A stretch of DNA of 64,000 bases from assembly GCA_964603905.1 (NCBI GenBank), contig CAZRWH010000002.1, positions 1 to 64,000 on the forward strand, in the 5' to 3' direction. The position numbers and the translations under genes were made by a program. Source of the DNA: CAZRWH01 sp964603905 (GTDB lineage Bacteria > Patescibacteriota > Gracilibacteria > UBA1369 > UBA12470). Of this stretch, positions 50,886 through 58,117 are shown one piece after another. The notes below the pieces were generated by a model. The model ran no database searches and was not told the DNA's origin. It worked only from the letters and a program-made list of their open reading frames with translations. Position 1 is the stretch's first letter. Every line of letters begins with the position of its first letter.

Positions 50886-52565
50886 CTATTCCTCTGCAAC
50901 CCTGTAAATCTCGTTGAGCGTCGTGACCCCTGCAAGAACTTTGAGAACTCCGTCTTCATGAAGAGTTAGCATCCCTTGGGCACGTGCCGCTTCGAATATT
51001 TTGGTTGTTGCAGCTTTGCTCATTATTAGGTCTCTGATCTCGTCGCTAAATTCGAAAACTTCTCCGATTGCTGTTTGTCCTGAATAACCTGTGTGGCTAC
51101 ATTTTTGGCATCCTACGGCTTTTTTTAGGTTGGCTGGCACCGTCAGCTGTAGATCTGGTGCAACTTCATGAATTACGGCTATTGCCTGTTCTAATTCTTC
51201 TCTTTCTGAGTCTTTGATTGGCTCTTCTGAGACACAATGAGGACAAAGAACCCTGACCAGTCTTTGAGCGACGATTATGTCGATTGCCGGCGCTACCATG
51301 TATGGCTTGAGGCCGATATTGAGCAGTCTTGGTACTGTATCGACGGCGTTGTTTGTATGAAGAGTACTTAGAAGCACATGACCTGTTAGAGCGGCCTGTG
51401 CGGCAGTTTCTGCTGTTTCGAGGTCGCGGATCTCACCTAGCATTACGATGTTCGGATCTTGCCTTAGGATTGCCCTCAACCCGGATGCAAATGTGTACCC
51501 ACGTTTTTCGTTTATTTGGCTCTGTGAAACGTTTTCGATGTGATATTCAACAGGGTCTTCAAGTGTAATTATTTTGTTTTCTGGTTTGTTGAAATGCTTA
51601 AGCATCGTGTAGAGAGTTGTTGTCTTACCCGACCCCGTTGGACCTGTTACAAGGATCATTCCGTTGGCTAGTTCGGTCGCTTTTTTCAAAAGTTGCAGGT
51701 TACGTCCGGCGTACCCCATGTCTTCAAAGTCGAGTCCTTTTTTCCCGCTGTCAAGAAGCCTCATAACGAATGTTTCTCCGTACTCTGTTGGTAATGCTGA
51801 AACCCTGACATCAATTTTTCTTTTGTTGAAAAGGAAATAAAATCTTCCATCCTGAGGTTCTGTTGAGACATTCAGCTTCATTTTACATTTGTATTTGAGC
51901 TGGTTAACGAGATAGCTGTAGGTTTTTTGATCCATATCAAAAATTTTCTGAAGCACTCCGTCAATTCTGAATCTTACAGCAACAAACCCTTCTTCAGGTT
52001 GCAAATGTATATCTGAAGCTCCGGTTTTCATTGCTCCCACGTTGATGAGATTTAATGCCTCCTCTGCTGTAACTTCGCTGAGTTTGTCTTTTAACTCCTG
52101 TAGGTTTTCGATTTCAACTGCATAAGCTTCTAGCTCCTCTTCGTCGATGATATTTTCTTCTTCCTTGGCCTGAGTAGTTTCCAAGGAGGTATCGTAATTT
52201 TTTAGAGCTTCCAAAACTCCTTCTTCACTCGCCAAGTTTATGTTTATTTGATATCCCTGATCTTTGAATTCCTTGATTATCGCCAAAGCTTCTGGATTTG
52301 TAGGATGGGCAATCGCGATTCTGATTTTTTTACCAACTCTGAAAAATGGAATTAGAAAAGCTTTCTCACTACGCTCTTTTGAAACCAGCTTCAGATAGTC
52401 AGGATTCATCGGCATGGATCCGATATTCACGTACTCCATGTTCATCGCAGCTGCTTTTGAAGCTACAGCTTTCTCCTTGAAAGACCTGTTAATTTGGTCA
52501 ACATGAACCGAACCGCTGCTACCTGGCGATGGAGTACTCCCGTTTTCTGGTTTTTGATCATCCAT
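50886..52565 (-). CDS. pilB: Type IV pilus assembly ATPase (PilB/GspE)
   Basis: A 559-residue secretion ATPase. The N-terminal 150 residues form the GspE N-domain (MNPDYLKLVSKERSEKAFLIPFF). SDIHLQPEEGFVAVRFRIDGVLQ follows near 188, the Walker A GPTGSGKTTTLY near 318, the Asp box ITLEDPVEYHIE, Walker B MLGEIRDLETAETAAQAALTGH split over 380-400, and the zinc tetracysteine CPHC...CQKC near 445-490. It powers pilus extension and, with DprA next door, may support DNA uptake. Other pilus genes are not in the window. Confidence 0.93.
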   Translation of the reverse strand: MDDQKPENGSTPSPGSSGSVHVDQINRSFKEKAVASKAAAMNMEYVNIGSMPMNPDYLKLVSKERSEKAFLIPFFRVGKKIRIAIAHPTNPEALAIIKEFKDQGYQININLASEEGVLEALKNYDTSLETTQAKEEENIIDEEELEAYAVEIENLQELKDKLSEVTAEEALNLINVGAMKTGASDIHLQPEEGFVAVRFRIDGVLQKIFDMDQKTYSYLVNQLKYKCKMKLNVSTEPQDGRFYFLFNKRKIDVRVSALPTEYGETFVMRLLDSGKKGLDFEDMGYAGRNLQLLKKATELANGMILVTGPTGSGKTTTLYTMLKHFNKPENKIITLEDPVEYHIENVSQSQINEKRGYTFASGLRAILRQDPNIVMLGEIRDLETAETAAQAALTGHVLLSTLHTNNAVDTVPRLLNIGLKPYMVAPAIDIIVAQRLVRVLCPHCVSEEPIKDSEREELEQAIAVIHEVAPDLQLTVPANLKKAVGCQKCSHTGYSGQTAIGEVFEFSDEIRDLIMSKAATTKIFEAARAQGMLTLHEDGVLKVLAGVTTLNEIYRVAEE

Positions 52566-52630
52566 GAATTATGGCTCAATAATATCAATATATTTTACCA
52601 TGAAACGGGTTTGGGAGCAATGCCATGGGA

Positions 52631-52664
52631 AGACTTAAGACATATGACTTAAGGCTTATGGCAT
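52631..52664 (+). repeat. Heptamer repeat tract class B, copy B3
   Basis: Units CTTAAGA/CATATGA/CTTAAGG/CTTATGG with period 7, between pilB and nusA. Confidence 0.72.
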
Positions 52665-52690
52665 TTGTTACGGTTTTCAAGGCCCAAGTG

Positions 52691-53941
52691 TTATTTCACC
52701 TCTTTCAAAGCGTTGACCAGTTCATTAGCTTCGTCTTCTGTAATTCCTTCAACGTCTTGGAAGTCTTTTGCAGTCAGACCTTTAACCTGCTCAACTAGTG
52801 TTAGGTTTGCAGATTGAAGTTTTTCAACAATTTCTTCAGCTACACCAAGTGCGCTTACGTCCATAACTTCTTTTTTCTTCTTTGAAGCTTTGGTTTTCTC
52901 TTCTGGCATTTCTGAAATATCCAAGATATCTAGCTCCCATTCAGTTAGAATTGAGGCTAGGCGTACATTTTGTCCTTGTTTACCGATCGCCAGAGCTCTT
53001 TGCTCAGGTGTTACGTAGATTGAAGCTCGTTTCTCGTCTTCCTTTAGAATGATTTTTGAAACTTCTGCAGGAGCCAAAGCTCGTTTGATGTACTCATCGA
53101 TTTTCTCTGACCATTCGATGATATCGATTCTTTCTCCATGTAGCTCGTTTGTAACGTTCTGGATACGAACACCTTTTTGTCCGACACAAGCTCCGATAGG
53201 ATCGATTTTCTCGTCGTTAGTGTGAACCGCAATCTTACAACGTACACCAGCGTCACGAGCAACACCTTTAATTTCTACTACTTCTTCTTTTACTTCAGGA
53301 ATCTCGAGTTCCATAAGCTTTTCAACAAGTTTAGGGTGTGTACGAGAAATTAGAAGTTGAGGTCCTTTTGTAGTTTTGATTACTTTGTCCAAGTAAATTT
53401 TGATTCTTTGTCCTCCGTAATATCTTTCTCCTGGGATTTGTTGGTCGTAAGGAAGAAGCGTTGTGATTTTACCTAGATCAACAAACACTTGGTTGTGCTC
53501 AACACGGTGAACAAGAGCATTTACTAGCTCGTTTTCACGATCTTTGAAGTTTTCGTACATAAGATCACGTTCAGCCTCTTGGATTCTTTGGATAATAACT
53601 TGTTTTGCAGATTGAGCAGCGATTCTTCCGTAACCTTCGATTGGAGTCACATCAATTCGTATTTTGTCGTCAACTTTAGCGTCTTTTTTAAGCTTTTTAG
53701 CTTGTGCTACTGTCATTTCAAGTTCTGGATCTTCAACTTTTTTTACGACAGTTTTTACCAAGTAGATAGTCGCTGATTCTGTCTTAGCATCGATATCAAC
53801 TTCGATGTCTTGATCACGTGTACCAAAGTCTTTTTTGTAGGCGGTGCGTAGTGCCGCTTCTACGATCTCAAGTACAACATCTTTTGGAATGTTTTTTTCG
53901 TCTGCTAGCTGATTAATTGCTGCGAAGAATTGTGATTGCAT
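52691..53941 (-). CDS. nusA: Transcription termination/antitermination factor NusA
   Basis: A 416-residue NusA. The N-terminal RNA polymerase-binding domain has VVLEIVEAALRTAYKKDFG near residue 20. An S1 domain follows (HRVEHNQVFVDLGKITTLLP near 140), then KH1 and KH2 (DPIGACVGQKGVRIQNVTNEL, EKRASIYVTPEQRALAIGKQGQNVRLAS split over 310-338). A short acidic C-terminal helix-hairpin domain ends the protein (GLTAKDFQDVEGITEDEANELV). Upstream is an A-type repeat directly abutting the ATG. The usual partners rimP and infB are not adjacent. Confidence 0.96.
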   Translation of the reverse strand: MQSQFFAAINQLADEKNIPKDVVLEIVEAALRTAYKKDFGTRDQDIEVDIDAKTESATIYLVKTVVKKVEDPELEMTVAQAKKLKKDAKVDDKIRIDVTPIEGYGRIAAQSAKQVIIQRIQEAERDLMYENFKDRENELVNALVHRVEHNQVFVDLGKITTLLPYDQQIPGERYYGGQRIKIYLDKVIKTTKGPQLLISRTHPKLVEKLMELEIPEVKEEVVEIKGVARDAGVRCKIAVHTNDEKIDPIGACVGQKGVRIQNVTNELHGERIDIIEWSEKIDEYIKRALAPAEVSKIILKEDEKRASIYVTPEQRALAIGKQGQNVRLASILTEWELDILDISEMPEEKTKASKKKKEVMDVSALGVAEEIVEKLQSANLTLVEQVKGLTAKDFQDVEGITEDEANELVNALKEVK

Positions 53942-53999
53942 AGGTAGTGGTAGTTAGTAGTTGTAGTGGTAGTATTGGTGTTTCGGCTAATGCCGAAAC
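53942..53999 (+). repeat. TAG-tract + hairpin intergenic repeat, copy A6
   Basis: Units TAGTGG/TAGTTAG/TAGTTG start right next to the nusA start codon (minus strand ATG at 53939-53941). TATTGGT and the perfect 8-bp hairpin GTTTCGGCTAATGCCGAAAC (53980-53999) follow. Confidence 0.82.
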
Positions 54000-54106
54000 G
54001 TTGTTATTATATAAAAAAGAAGCCAGGATTTTATCATCCTGAACTTGCATGGATGACTTTAACAGTTTTTGCGGATTAGGGCAAGCTTAAGCGATATCCG
54101 ACAGAG

Positions 54107-54343
54107 TTATTTTTTGTAAATGTCTTTGCGGAAATTAATGTTAATTAATATGTTTTTTCCGTCCTTTTTGCGAAACACCATTCTGATTTGCCCCTCTCGA
54201 ATTCGATATAAATCTTCAAATCCTTTGAGTTTTTTTACCTTGAATTCAGAGATGTCGTTTGCCAGGATTTTCAAGATCAGTTCTTGTATCTTCTCCCTTT
54301 GTTTTTTATTTAACTTGTTTAAGAATTTGGCGATTTTATCCAT
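54107..54343 (-). CDS. RelE/ParE-family toxin
   Basis: A 78-residue small basic protein: a helical hairpin (FLNKLNKKQREKIQELILKIL), then KVKKLKGFEDLYRIREGQIRMVFRK, the beta-sheet core typical of RelE-type mRNA interferases with YRIREGQIRMVF, and ILININFRKDIYK at the end. The C-terminal basic/Tyr residues match the active-site region. The start overlaps the upstream antitoxin by 8 bp, the usual arrangement. Likely cleaves mRNA on ribosomes when unbound, kept inactive by the antitoxin. Confidence 0.85.
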   Translation of the reverse strand: MDKIAKFLNKLNKKQREKIQELILKILANDISEFKVKKLKGFEDLYRIREGQIRMVFRKKDGKNILININFRKDIYKK

Positions 54344-54572
54344 TTAATTTTTCAATTGTTTTCACGATTTTGTTTGTATCCAGACCTTCTTCGCAATAAA
54401 TCCCTAAACCATTTTTATCTTCATAATAAACTGTCTCGTCTTTTTTCAACGGCTTGATTAGCAGACCTTCTTCTGTTTCCTCAGCGATAAATTTGGTTAC
54501 ATCCCATTTTTCACGCCATTTTTTAGGCAATGTTATTTGGCCTGTGTTAAACATTGAGAGAGTGTAGCTCAT
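54336..54572 (-). CDS. AbrB/MazE-type antitoxin
   Basis: A 78-residue protein with an N-terminal swapped-hairpin AbrB fold (TLSMFNTGQITLPKKWREKWD, with a TGQITLPK core) and an acidic C-terminal toxin-binding tail (YYEDKNGLGIYCEEGLDTNK). It precedes and overlaps the RelE-type toxin by 8 bp. Two AT-rich palindromes next to its start codon look like operators for autoregulation. Pairing an AbrB-fold antitoxin with a RelE-fold toxin is a less common but known combination. Confidence 0.83.
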   Translation of the reverse strand: MSYTLSMFNTGQITLPKKWREKWDVTKFIAEETEEGLLIKPLKKDETVYYEDKNGLGIYCEEGLDTNKIVKTIEKLNG

Positions 54573-54574
54573 AG

Positions 54575-54592
54575 TTAATTTGATTAAATTAA
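54575..54592. promoter_or_regulatory. Operator-like palindrome 1 of the toxin-antitoxin pair
   Basis: TTAATTTGATTAAATTAA, an 18-bp near-perfect palindrome 2 bp upstream of the antitoxin ATG. Confidence 0.6.
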
Positions 54593-54594
54593 TT

Positions 54595-54608
54595 AATTTA
54601 GCTAAATT
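54595..54608. promoter_or_regulatory. Operator-like palindrome 2 of the toxin-antitoxin pair
   Basis: AATTTAGCTAAATT, a perfect 14-bp palindrome overlapping the -10 box. Confidence 0.65.
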
Positions 54609-54635
54609 CTATCATGACCAGGGTATTTATGTCAA
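54606..54635 (-). promoter_or_regulatory. Toxin-antitoxin promoter
   Basis: Minus strand TTGACA (54630-54635), 18 bp spacer, TAGAAT (54606-54611). The -35 overlaps the recX stop codon and the -10 overlaps palindrome 2, a layout suited to repression by the antitoxin. Confidence 0.7.
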
Positions 54636-55094
54636 AGACCGTATTTTGTCGTAGATTTTACCGCCGTCGAATCCACGTGATGCCAGGAATCTTATAGCGC
54701 GTTCTTTTTGTTTTGGTGAGTCTACCTGGCCTTTTTTGCGTTCGAATGTTTCGAATGCACGTTCGAACGCAGCGTCTTCGTCGATAGATCCTTCCTCCCA
54801 AACCTTCTCGACTAATTCTCTGCTAACACCCTTCCTCCTTAATTTGTTGATTGCTCCATAAAGTCCGATAGGTCTTAAGATAAAACTAGTCCGTATGAAA
54901 TCGCGCACATATTGCTCATCGTTTATCAGTTTGAGATCACTCAATCTACCCATTACGGTTGTTACTAAGTTTTTGTCTTTTGATTCCAGTTTTTCAAGAC
55001 GAACTAGTAACTTCTTTTGCATTTCGGATTCGGTCAGAGACCTTCGTCCGAGCGCACGCAAGGCGTAGTCCATTAGTTTGCTTTCAAGGGTCAT
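54627..55094 (-). CDS. recX: Regulatory protein RecX
   Basis: A 155-residue RecX, which inhibits RecA filament extension. It has the family's helical-repeat pattern: YALRALGRRSLTESEMQKKL, LKLINDEQYVRDFIRTSFIL near residue 53, the second repeat GAINKLRRKGVSRELVEKVW, and the third repeat ending FLASRGFDGGKIYDKIRSL. It begins 2 bp after the recA stop, the classic recA-recX pair. Confidence 0.92.
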   Translation of the reverse strand: MTLESKLMDYALRALGRRSLTESEMQKKLLVRLEKLESKDKNLVTTVMGRLSDLKLINDEQYVRDFIRTSFILRPIGLYGAINKLRRKGVSRELVEKVWEEGSIDEDAAFERAFETFERKKGQVDSPKQKERAIRFLASRGFDGGKIYDKIRSLT

Positions 55095-55096
55095 GT

Positions 55097-56110
55097 CTAT
55101 TTCGATAATAGTCTTTCTCGAACCTTCTTATCTACTTCTTTCATGATCTTTTTCTCCTGTTCTAAGAATGCTTTTGTGTTCTCGCGACCTTGTCCAAGTT
55201 TTGTTTCGTCGTAGCTATAAAACGATCCGGACTTGCGAATGAAGTCATATTTCACACCCAAATCTACGATGTCTCCACTTGTTGAAATCCCTTTGTTGTA
55301 CATGATGTCGAACTCAGCGATTTTGAAAGGAGGTGCGACTTTGTTTTTTACAACTTTCACCTTAACACGATTACCGACAAGTTCTTTGCCGTCTTCTGTG
55401 TTTCCTTCGATCTTACCTATTCGCCTTATATCCATTCTAACAGAAGAGTAGAACTTAAGGGCATTACCTCCTGTTGTTGTCTCCGGATTACCAAACATAA
55501 CACCAATCTTCATACGAATTTGGTTTATGAAGATAACCGTTGCTTTCGACTTAGAAATTGCGGCTGTCAGCTTCCTTAATGCCTGACTCATCAACCTTGC
55601 TTGCAATCCCATATGCGAATCTCCCATATCTCCTTCGATCTCTGCACGAGGCGTAAGAGCTGCAACCGAATCCACAACAATAATATCAACCGCATTTGAC
55701 CGGACCAGAGTCTCTGTAATCTCAAGAGCTTGCTCTCCAGTATCAGGCTGTGAAATAAGAAGATTATCAACGTCTACACCAATTTTCTTAGCGTATTCAG
55801 GATCCATTGCGTGCTCAGCATCAATGAATGCGGCTTGGCCACCAGCCTTCTGACATTCTGCAATTGCGTGCAGCGCCAAAGTTGTTTTACCGGAGCTCTC
55901 TGGACCGAAAATTTCGATAACACGTCCCTTTGGAATTCCTCCGCCAAGAGCGACATCAAGTGAAAGAGATCCTGTTGAGATTGTTTCGATATTTATCTTC
56001 TCAGCTTCTCCCATTTTCATAATTGAACCGTTTCCGTGGTTCTTCCGGATCTGTTCTAAGGCCAAATCCAATGCTTTCGCACGCCCATCATTTTGCTTTG
56101 TGTCGGTCAT
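55097..56110 (-). CDS. recA: Recombinase RecA
   Basis: A 337-residue RecA. Motifs: KALDLALEQIRKNHGNGSIMKMG near residue 12, the Walker A GPESSGKTTLALHAIAE near 64, AAFIDAEHAMDPEYA, IIVVDSVAALTPRAEIEGDMGD near 135, loop L2 region with NQIRMKIGVMFGNPETTTGGNALKF, and KYDFIRKSGSFYSY. The ATG at 56110 (MTDTKQNDG) is chosen; an in-frame ATG 60 bp upstream would add residues unlike any RecA. No clear SOS box was identified. recX follows by 2 bp. Confidence 0.97.
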   Translation of the reverse strand: MTDTKQNDGRAKALDLALEQIRKNHGNGSIMKMGEAEKINIETISTGSLSLDVALGGGIPKGRVIEIFGPESSGKTTLALHAIAECQKAGGQAAFIDAEHAMDPEYAKKIGVDVDNLLISQPDTGEQALEITETLVRSNAVDIIVVDSVAALTPRAEIEGDMGDSHMGLQARLMSQALRKLTAAISKSKATVIFINQIRMKIGVMFGNPETTTGGNALKFYSSVRMDIRRIGKIEGNTEDGKELVGNRVKVKVVKNKVAPPFKIAEFDIMYNKGISTSGDIVDLGVKYDFIRKSGSFYSYDETKLGQGRENTKAFLEQEKKIMKEVDKKVRERLLSK

Positions 56111-56246
56111 TTGTTTTAGGGTTAGTTTTATTTGTAATCCGAGCATAGGTGAGTTTTTGCTCACCGTCAACGTTTTTTTCTTTTTTTATGAAAATTCGAT
56201 TGACGACAACCTGAAAATAGCATGGGGATGTTAAATAAATGTTAAA

Positions 56247-56296
56247 TAGTCGGTAGTCGGTAGTCAGTAGCATTGGTGTTTCGCTCTTGGTGAAAC
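56247..56296 (+). repeat. Heptamer tract + hairpin intergenic repeat, copy A7
   Basis: Exact 7-nt units TAGTCGG/TAGTCGG/TAGTCAG, then CATTGGT and a 7-bp hairpin GTTTCGC-TCTTG-GTGAAAC (56278-56296) with one G-T pair, upstream of recA. Confidence 0.8.
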
Positions 56297-56315
56297 AATT
56301 TTAAATCAAAAAATC

Positions 56316-56344
56316 CATAAGTCTTACGCCTTATGTCATACGCC
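56316..56344 (+). repeat. Heptamer repeat tract class B, copy B4
   Basis: Units TCTTACG/CCTTATG/TCATACG with period 7, ending 4 bp before the ftsE stop codon (minus strand). Confidence 0.72.
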
Positions 56345-56348
56345 TTTA

Positions 56349-57047
56349 CTAAACCACCTCAAAAACCACGTCCTCCTCATACCCTGCGTGCTGACGATCG
56401 CCTACAACTTTCCCATCACGCATTGCGACAACCCTTTTTCGCAGATTATTAACTAGATACTTGTTGTGCGTTGCCAGAATTACTGTCGCTCCGCTGATAT
56501 TGATTTTTTGAAGTAGCATCAAAACTTCGTCTGCGCTTTCTGGATCTAAATTTCCGGTCGGCTCGTCGGCGATAAATAGCTTAGGATCATGAACTAGTGC
56601 ACGACCAATTGCGGTTCTTTGTTTTTCTCCTCCAGATAGTTGATGTGGGAATTGGTGAGCCTGCCTTGTTAGGTTTACGATTTCGAGGACCTCGGCAACT
56701 CTTTTTTTGATTTTTGATTCAGGCTCGCCGCATGCTTCCAATGCGAAGGCTATATTTTCGGCAACAGTCTTCTTCGGCAATAGCTTGAAATCCTGAAAAA
56801 CGATTCCCATTTTTCTTCTAAATCCCTGAAGCTGCTCTCTATTAAATTTGGTTATGTCATATCCATCCACAGATATTGAACCTCGAGTAACAGGCAATGC
56901 TCCGATTAGAGAATGGAGTAAAGTTGATTTCCCTGCTCCTGAAGGACCGATTAGTGTCACAAATTCTCCTCCTCCAATTTGGAGGTCTATATCTTTTAGG
57001 ACGGCCCGGCCGTCATACCTTTTTATTACGTTTTGGAAGAGTATCAT
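56349..57047 (-). CDS. ftsE: Cell-division ATP-binding protein FtsE
   Basis: A 232-residue ABC ATPase: VIKRYDGRAVLKDIDLQI, Walker A GPSGAGKSTLLHSLIGALP near residue 34, VFQDFKLLPKKTVAENIAFAL (the FQDFKLLP Q-loop is diagnostic for FtsE), signature LSGGEKQRTAIGRALVHDP near 138, Walker B LFIADEPTGNLDPESADEV and the ATHN switch histidine. FtsE with FtsX activates peptidoglycan hydrolases during division. No ftsX is adjacent: the downstream neighbour is recA and the upstream one a tyrosine recombinase. Confidence 0.92.
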   Translation of the reverse strand: MILFQNVIKRYDGRAVLKDIDLQIGGGEFVTLIGPSGAGKSTLLHSLIGALPVTRGSISVDGYDITKFNREQLQGFRRKMGIVFQDFKLLPKKTVAENIAFALEACGEPESKIKKRVAEVLEIVNLTRQAHQFPHQLSGGEKQRTAIGRALVHDPKLFIADEPTGNLDPESADEVLMLLQKINISGATVILATHNKYLVNNLRKRVVAMRDGKVVGDRQHAGYEEDVVFEVV

Positions 57048-57068
57048 TTCGGTTTTTATCTTACCTTA

Positions 57069-57968
57069 TTATTTGAGATATTTCTTGTGAATTTCTTTTA
57101 GCCTTCTGTTGGTAACGTGCGTATAAATTTGAGTTGTCGTTATTGAAGAGTGCCCAAGCATTTCTTGTACAGCTCTGATATCTGCTCCGTTCTGGAGAAG
57201 TTCTGTTGCAAAACTGTGACGCAATATGTGAGGGGTCACTTTTTTTACTATTCCGGCGTGGAGCGCTGTTTTGCGAACCATGTCTTGTATTGAATAGGTT
57301 GAAAGTCTTCGCTTTTCACCTTTCGAGATGTCGTCCCCCGGTCTTCCTCTTCCGTAATTTACGAATAGCGGCTGGAAGTTGTCTTCACGCGTTGATAGGT
57401 ATCTGGAAATCCATTTAGCACATCTGTCTGAGATGAAAACTATCCTTGGTTTTCGTCCTTTTCCGCGCACCATGAACTCTTTTCTTTTGAGGTCGACTTG
57501 TTTTCGGTTTAGTGCTTGAAGCTCACTCACGCGGAGGCCTGTCGAATAAAGAGTCTCAAGAATTGCACGATTTCTTAATCCCTGATTTGTACTTACATCG
57601 ATTGTTTGAAAGAGCCTTTCAAGCTCACCGCGTGTAAGAAATTCGACAGTTCTTTCGGGAATTTTCGGAAGTTCTATCTTCTCTGGAGCGAGGGTTTTGT
57701 GGTCATTTCGAATCAGAAATTTAAGAAAAGCTCGAAGCGCGATCATATGATAATTTTGTGTTTTTTTACTCAGGTTCTCCGGCAGTCTGTTCAGATGTAG
57801 TTGATATTTTTGAACAGTTTTTAAAGTTATTTGGCTTGGCGATATGTTGCCAGCAAAATCAAGAAACCGACCAAGGTAGTGATGGTAGTTTTCGATTGTT
57901 TTTTCTGATTGGTTTTTTGATATTTCGGCGTGCTCTAGGAACTCGACGATAAGATCTTTTGTTTTCAT
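57069..57968 (-). CDS. Tyrosine recombinase (XerC/XerD-like)
   Basis: A 299-residue site-specific recombinase. The N-terminal SAM-like domain (FLEHAEISKNQSEKTIENYHHYL) is followed by the catalytic domain with R in STGLRVSELQAL near residue 148, K in MVRGKGRKPR, HxxR in PHILRHSFATELLQNGADI near 240, H in EMLGHSSI, and the nucleophile Y in TTQIYTHV near 280. Full catalytic set is present and length matches XerC/D, so chromosome dimer resolution is the likely job. It starts 21 bp before ftsE. Confidence 0.9.
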   Translation of the reverse strand: MKTKDLIVEFLEHAEISKNQSEKTIENYHHYLGRFLDFAGNISPSQITLKTVQKYQLHLNRLPENLSKKTQNYHMIALRAFLKFLIRNDHKTLAPEKIELPKIPERTVEFLTRGELERLFQTIDVSTNQGLRNRAILETLYSTGLRVSELQALNRKQVDLKRKEFMVRGKGRKPRIVFISDRCAKWISRYLSTREDNFQPLFVNYGRGRPGDDISKGEKRRLSTYSIQDMVRKTALHAGIVKKVTPHILRHSFATELLQNGADIRAVQEMLGHSSITTTQIYTHVTNRRLKEIHKKYLK

Positions 57969-57981
57969 CGGTGGTATTCTA

Positions 57982-58036
57982 AGTCAGCAAGGAGCAGTCA
58001 GCAAGGAGCAGTGTGTGGTGTTTTTCTCCGAAAAAC
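57982..58036 (+). repeat. Heptamer tract + hairpin intergenic repeat, copy A8
   Basis: Two copies of a 14-nt unit made of GTCAGCA and AGGAGCA, then GTGTGTGGT and the hairpin GTTTTT-CTCCG-AAAAAC (58020-58036), adjacent to the recombinase start codon. Confidence 0.75.
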
Positions 58037-58046
58037 ATTTTTTTAT

Positions 58047-58076
58047 TACGAAAAAGTCCCACCGCGGGGTGAGACC
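58047..58076 (-). terminator. Intrinsic terminator of the SLH/LamG protein gene
   Basis: Minus strand GTCTCACC-CCGC-GGTGGGAC followed by TTTTTCG; 42 bp after the stop codon at 58118. Confidence 0.9.
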
Positions 58077-58117
58077 TAGCTTCGTATTTCAGTTTCTCCA
58101 CTTGTAATTTTACGCCC

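Noticed and set aside
14205..54000. A-type hairpins as ordinary intrinsic terminators
   Set aside because: No U-run follows on either strand in most copies. Several lie directly before start codons, and gdhA has a separate real terminator after its copy.
14167..58036. CRISPR array from the repeated tracts
   Set aside because: Units are 6-7 nt, contiguous, without spacers of 25-40 nt, and no cas gene is present.
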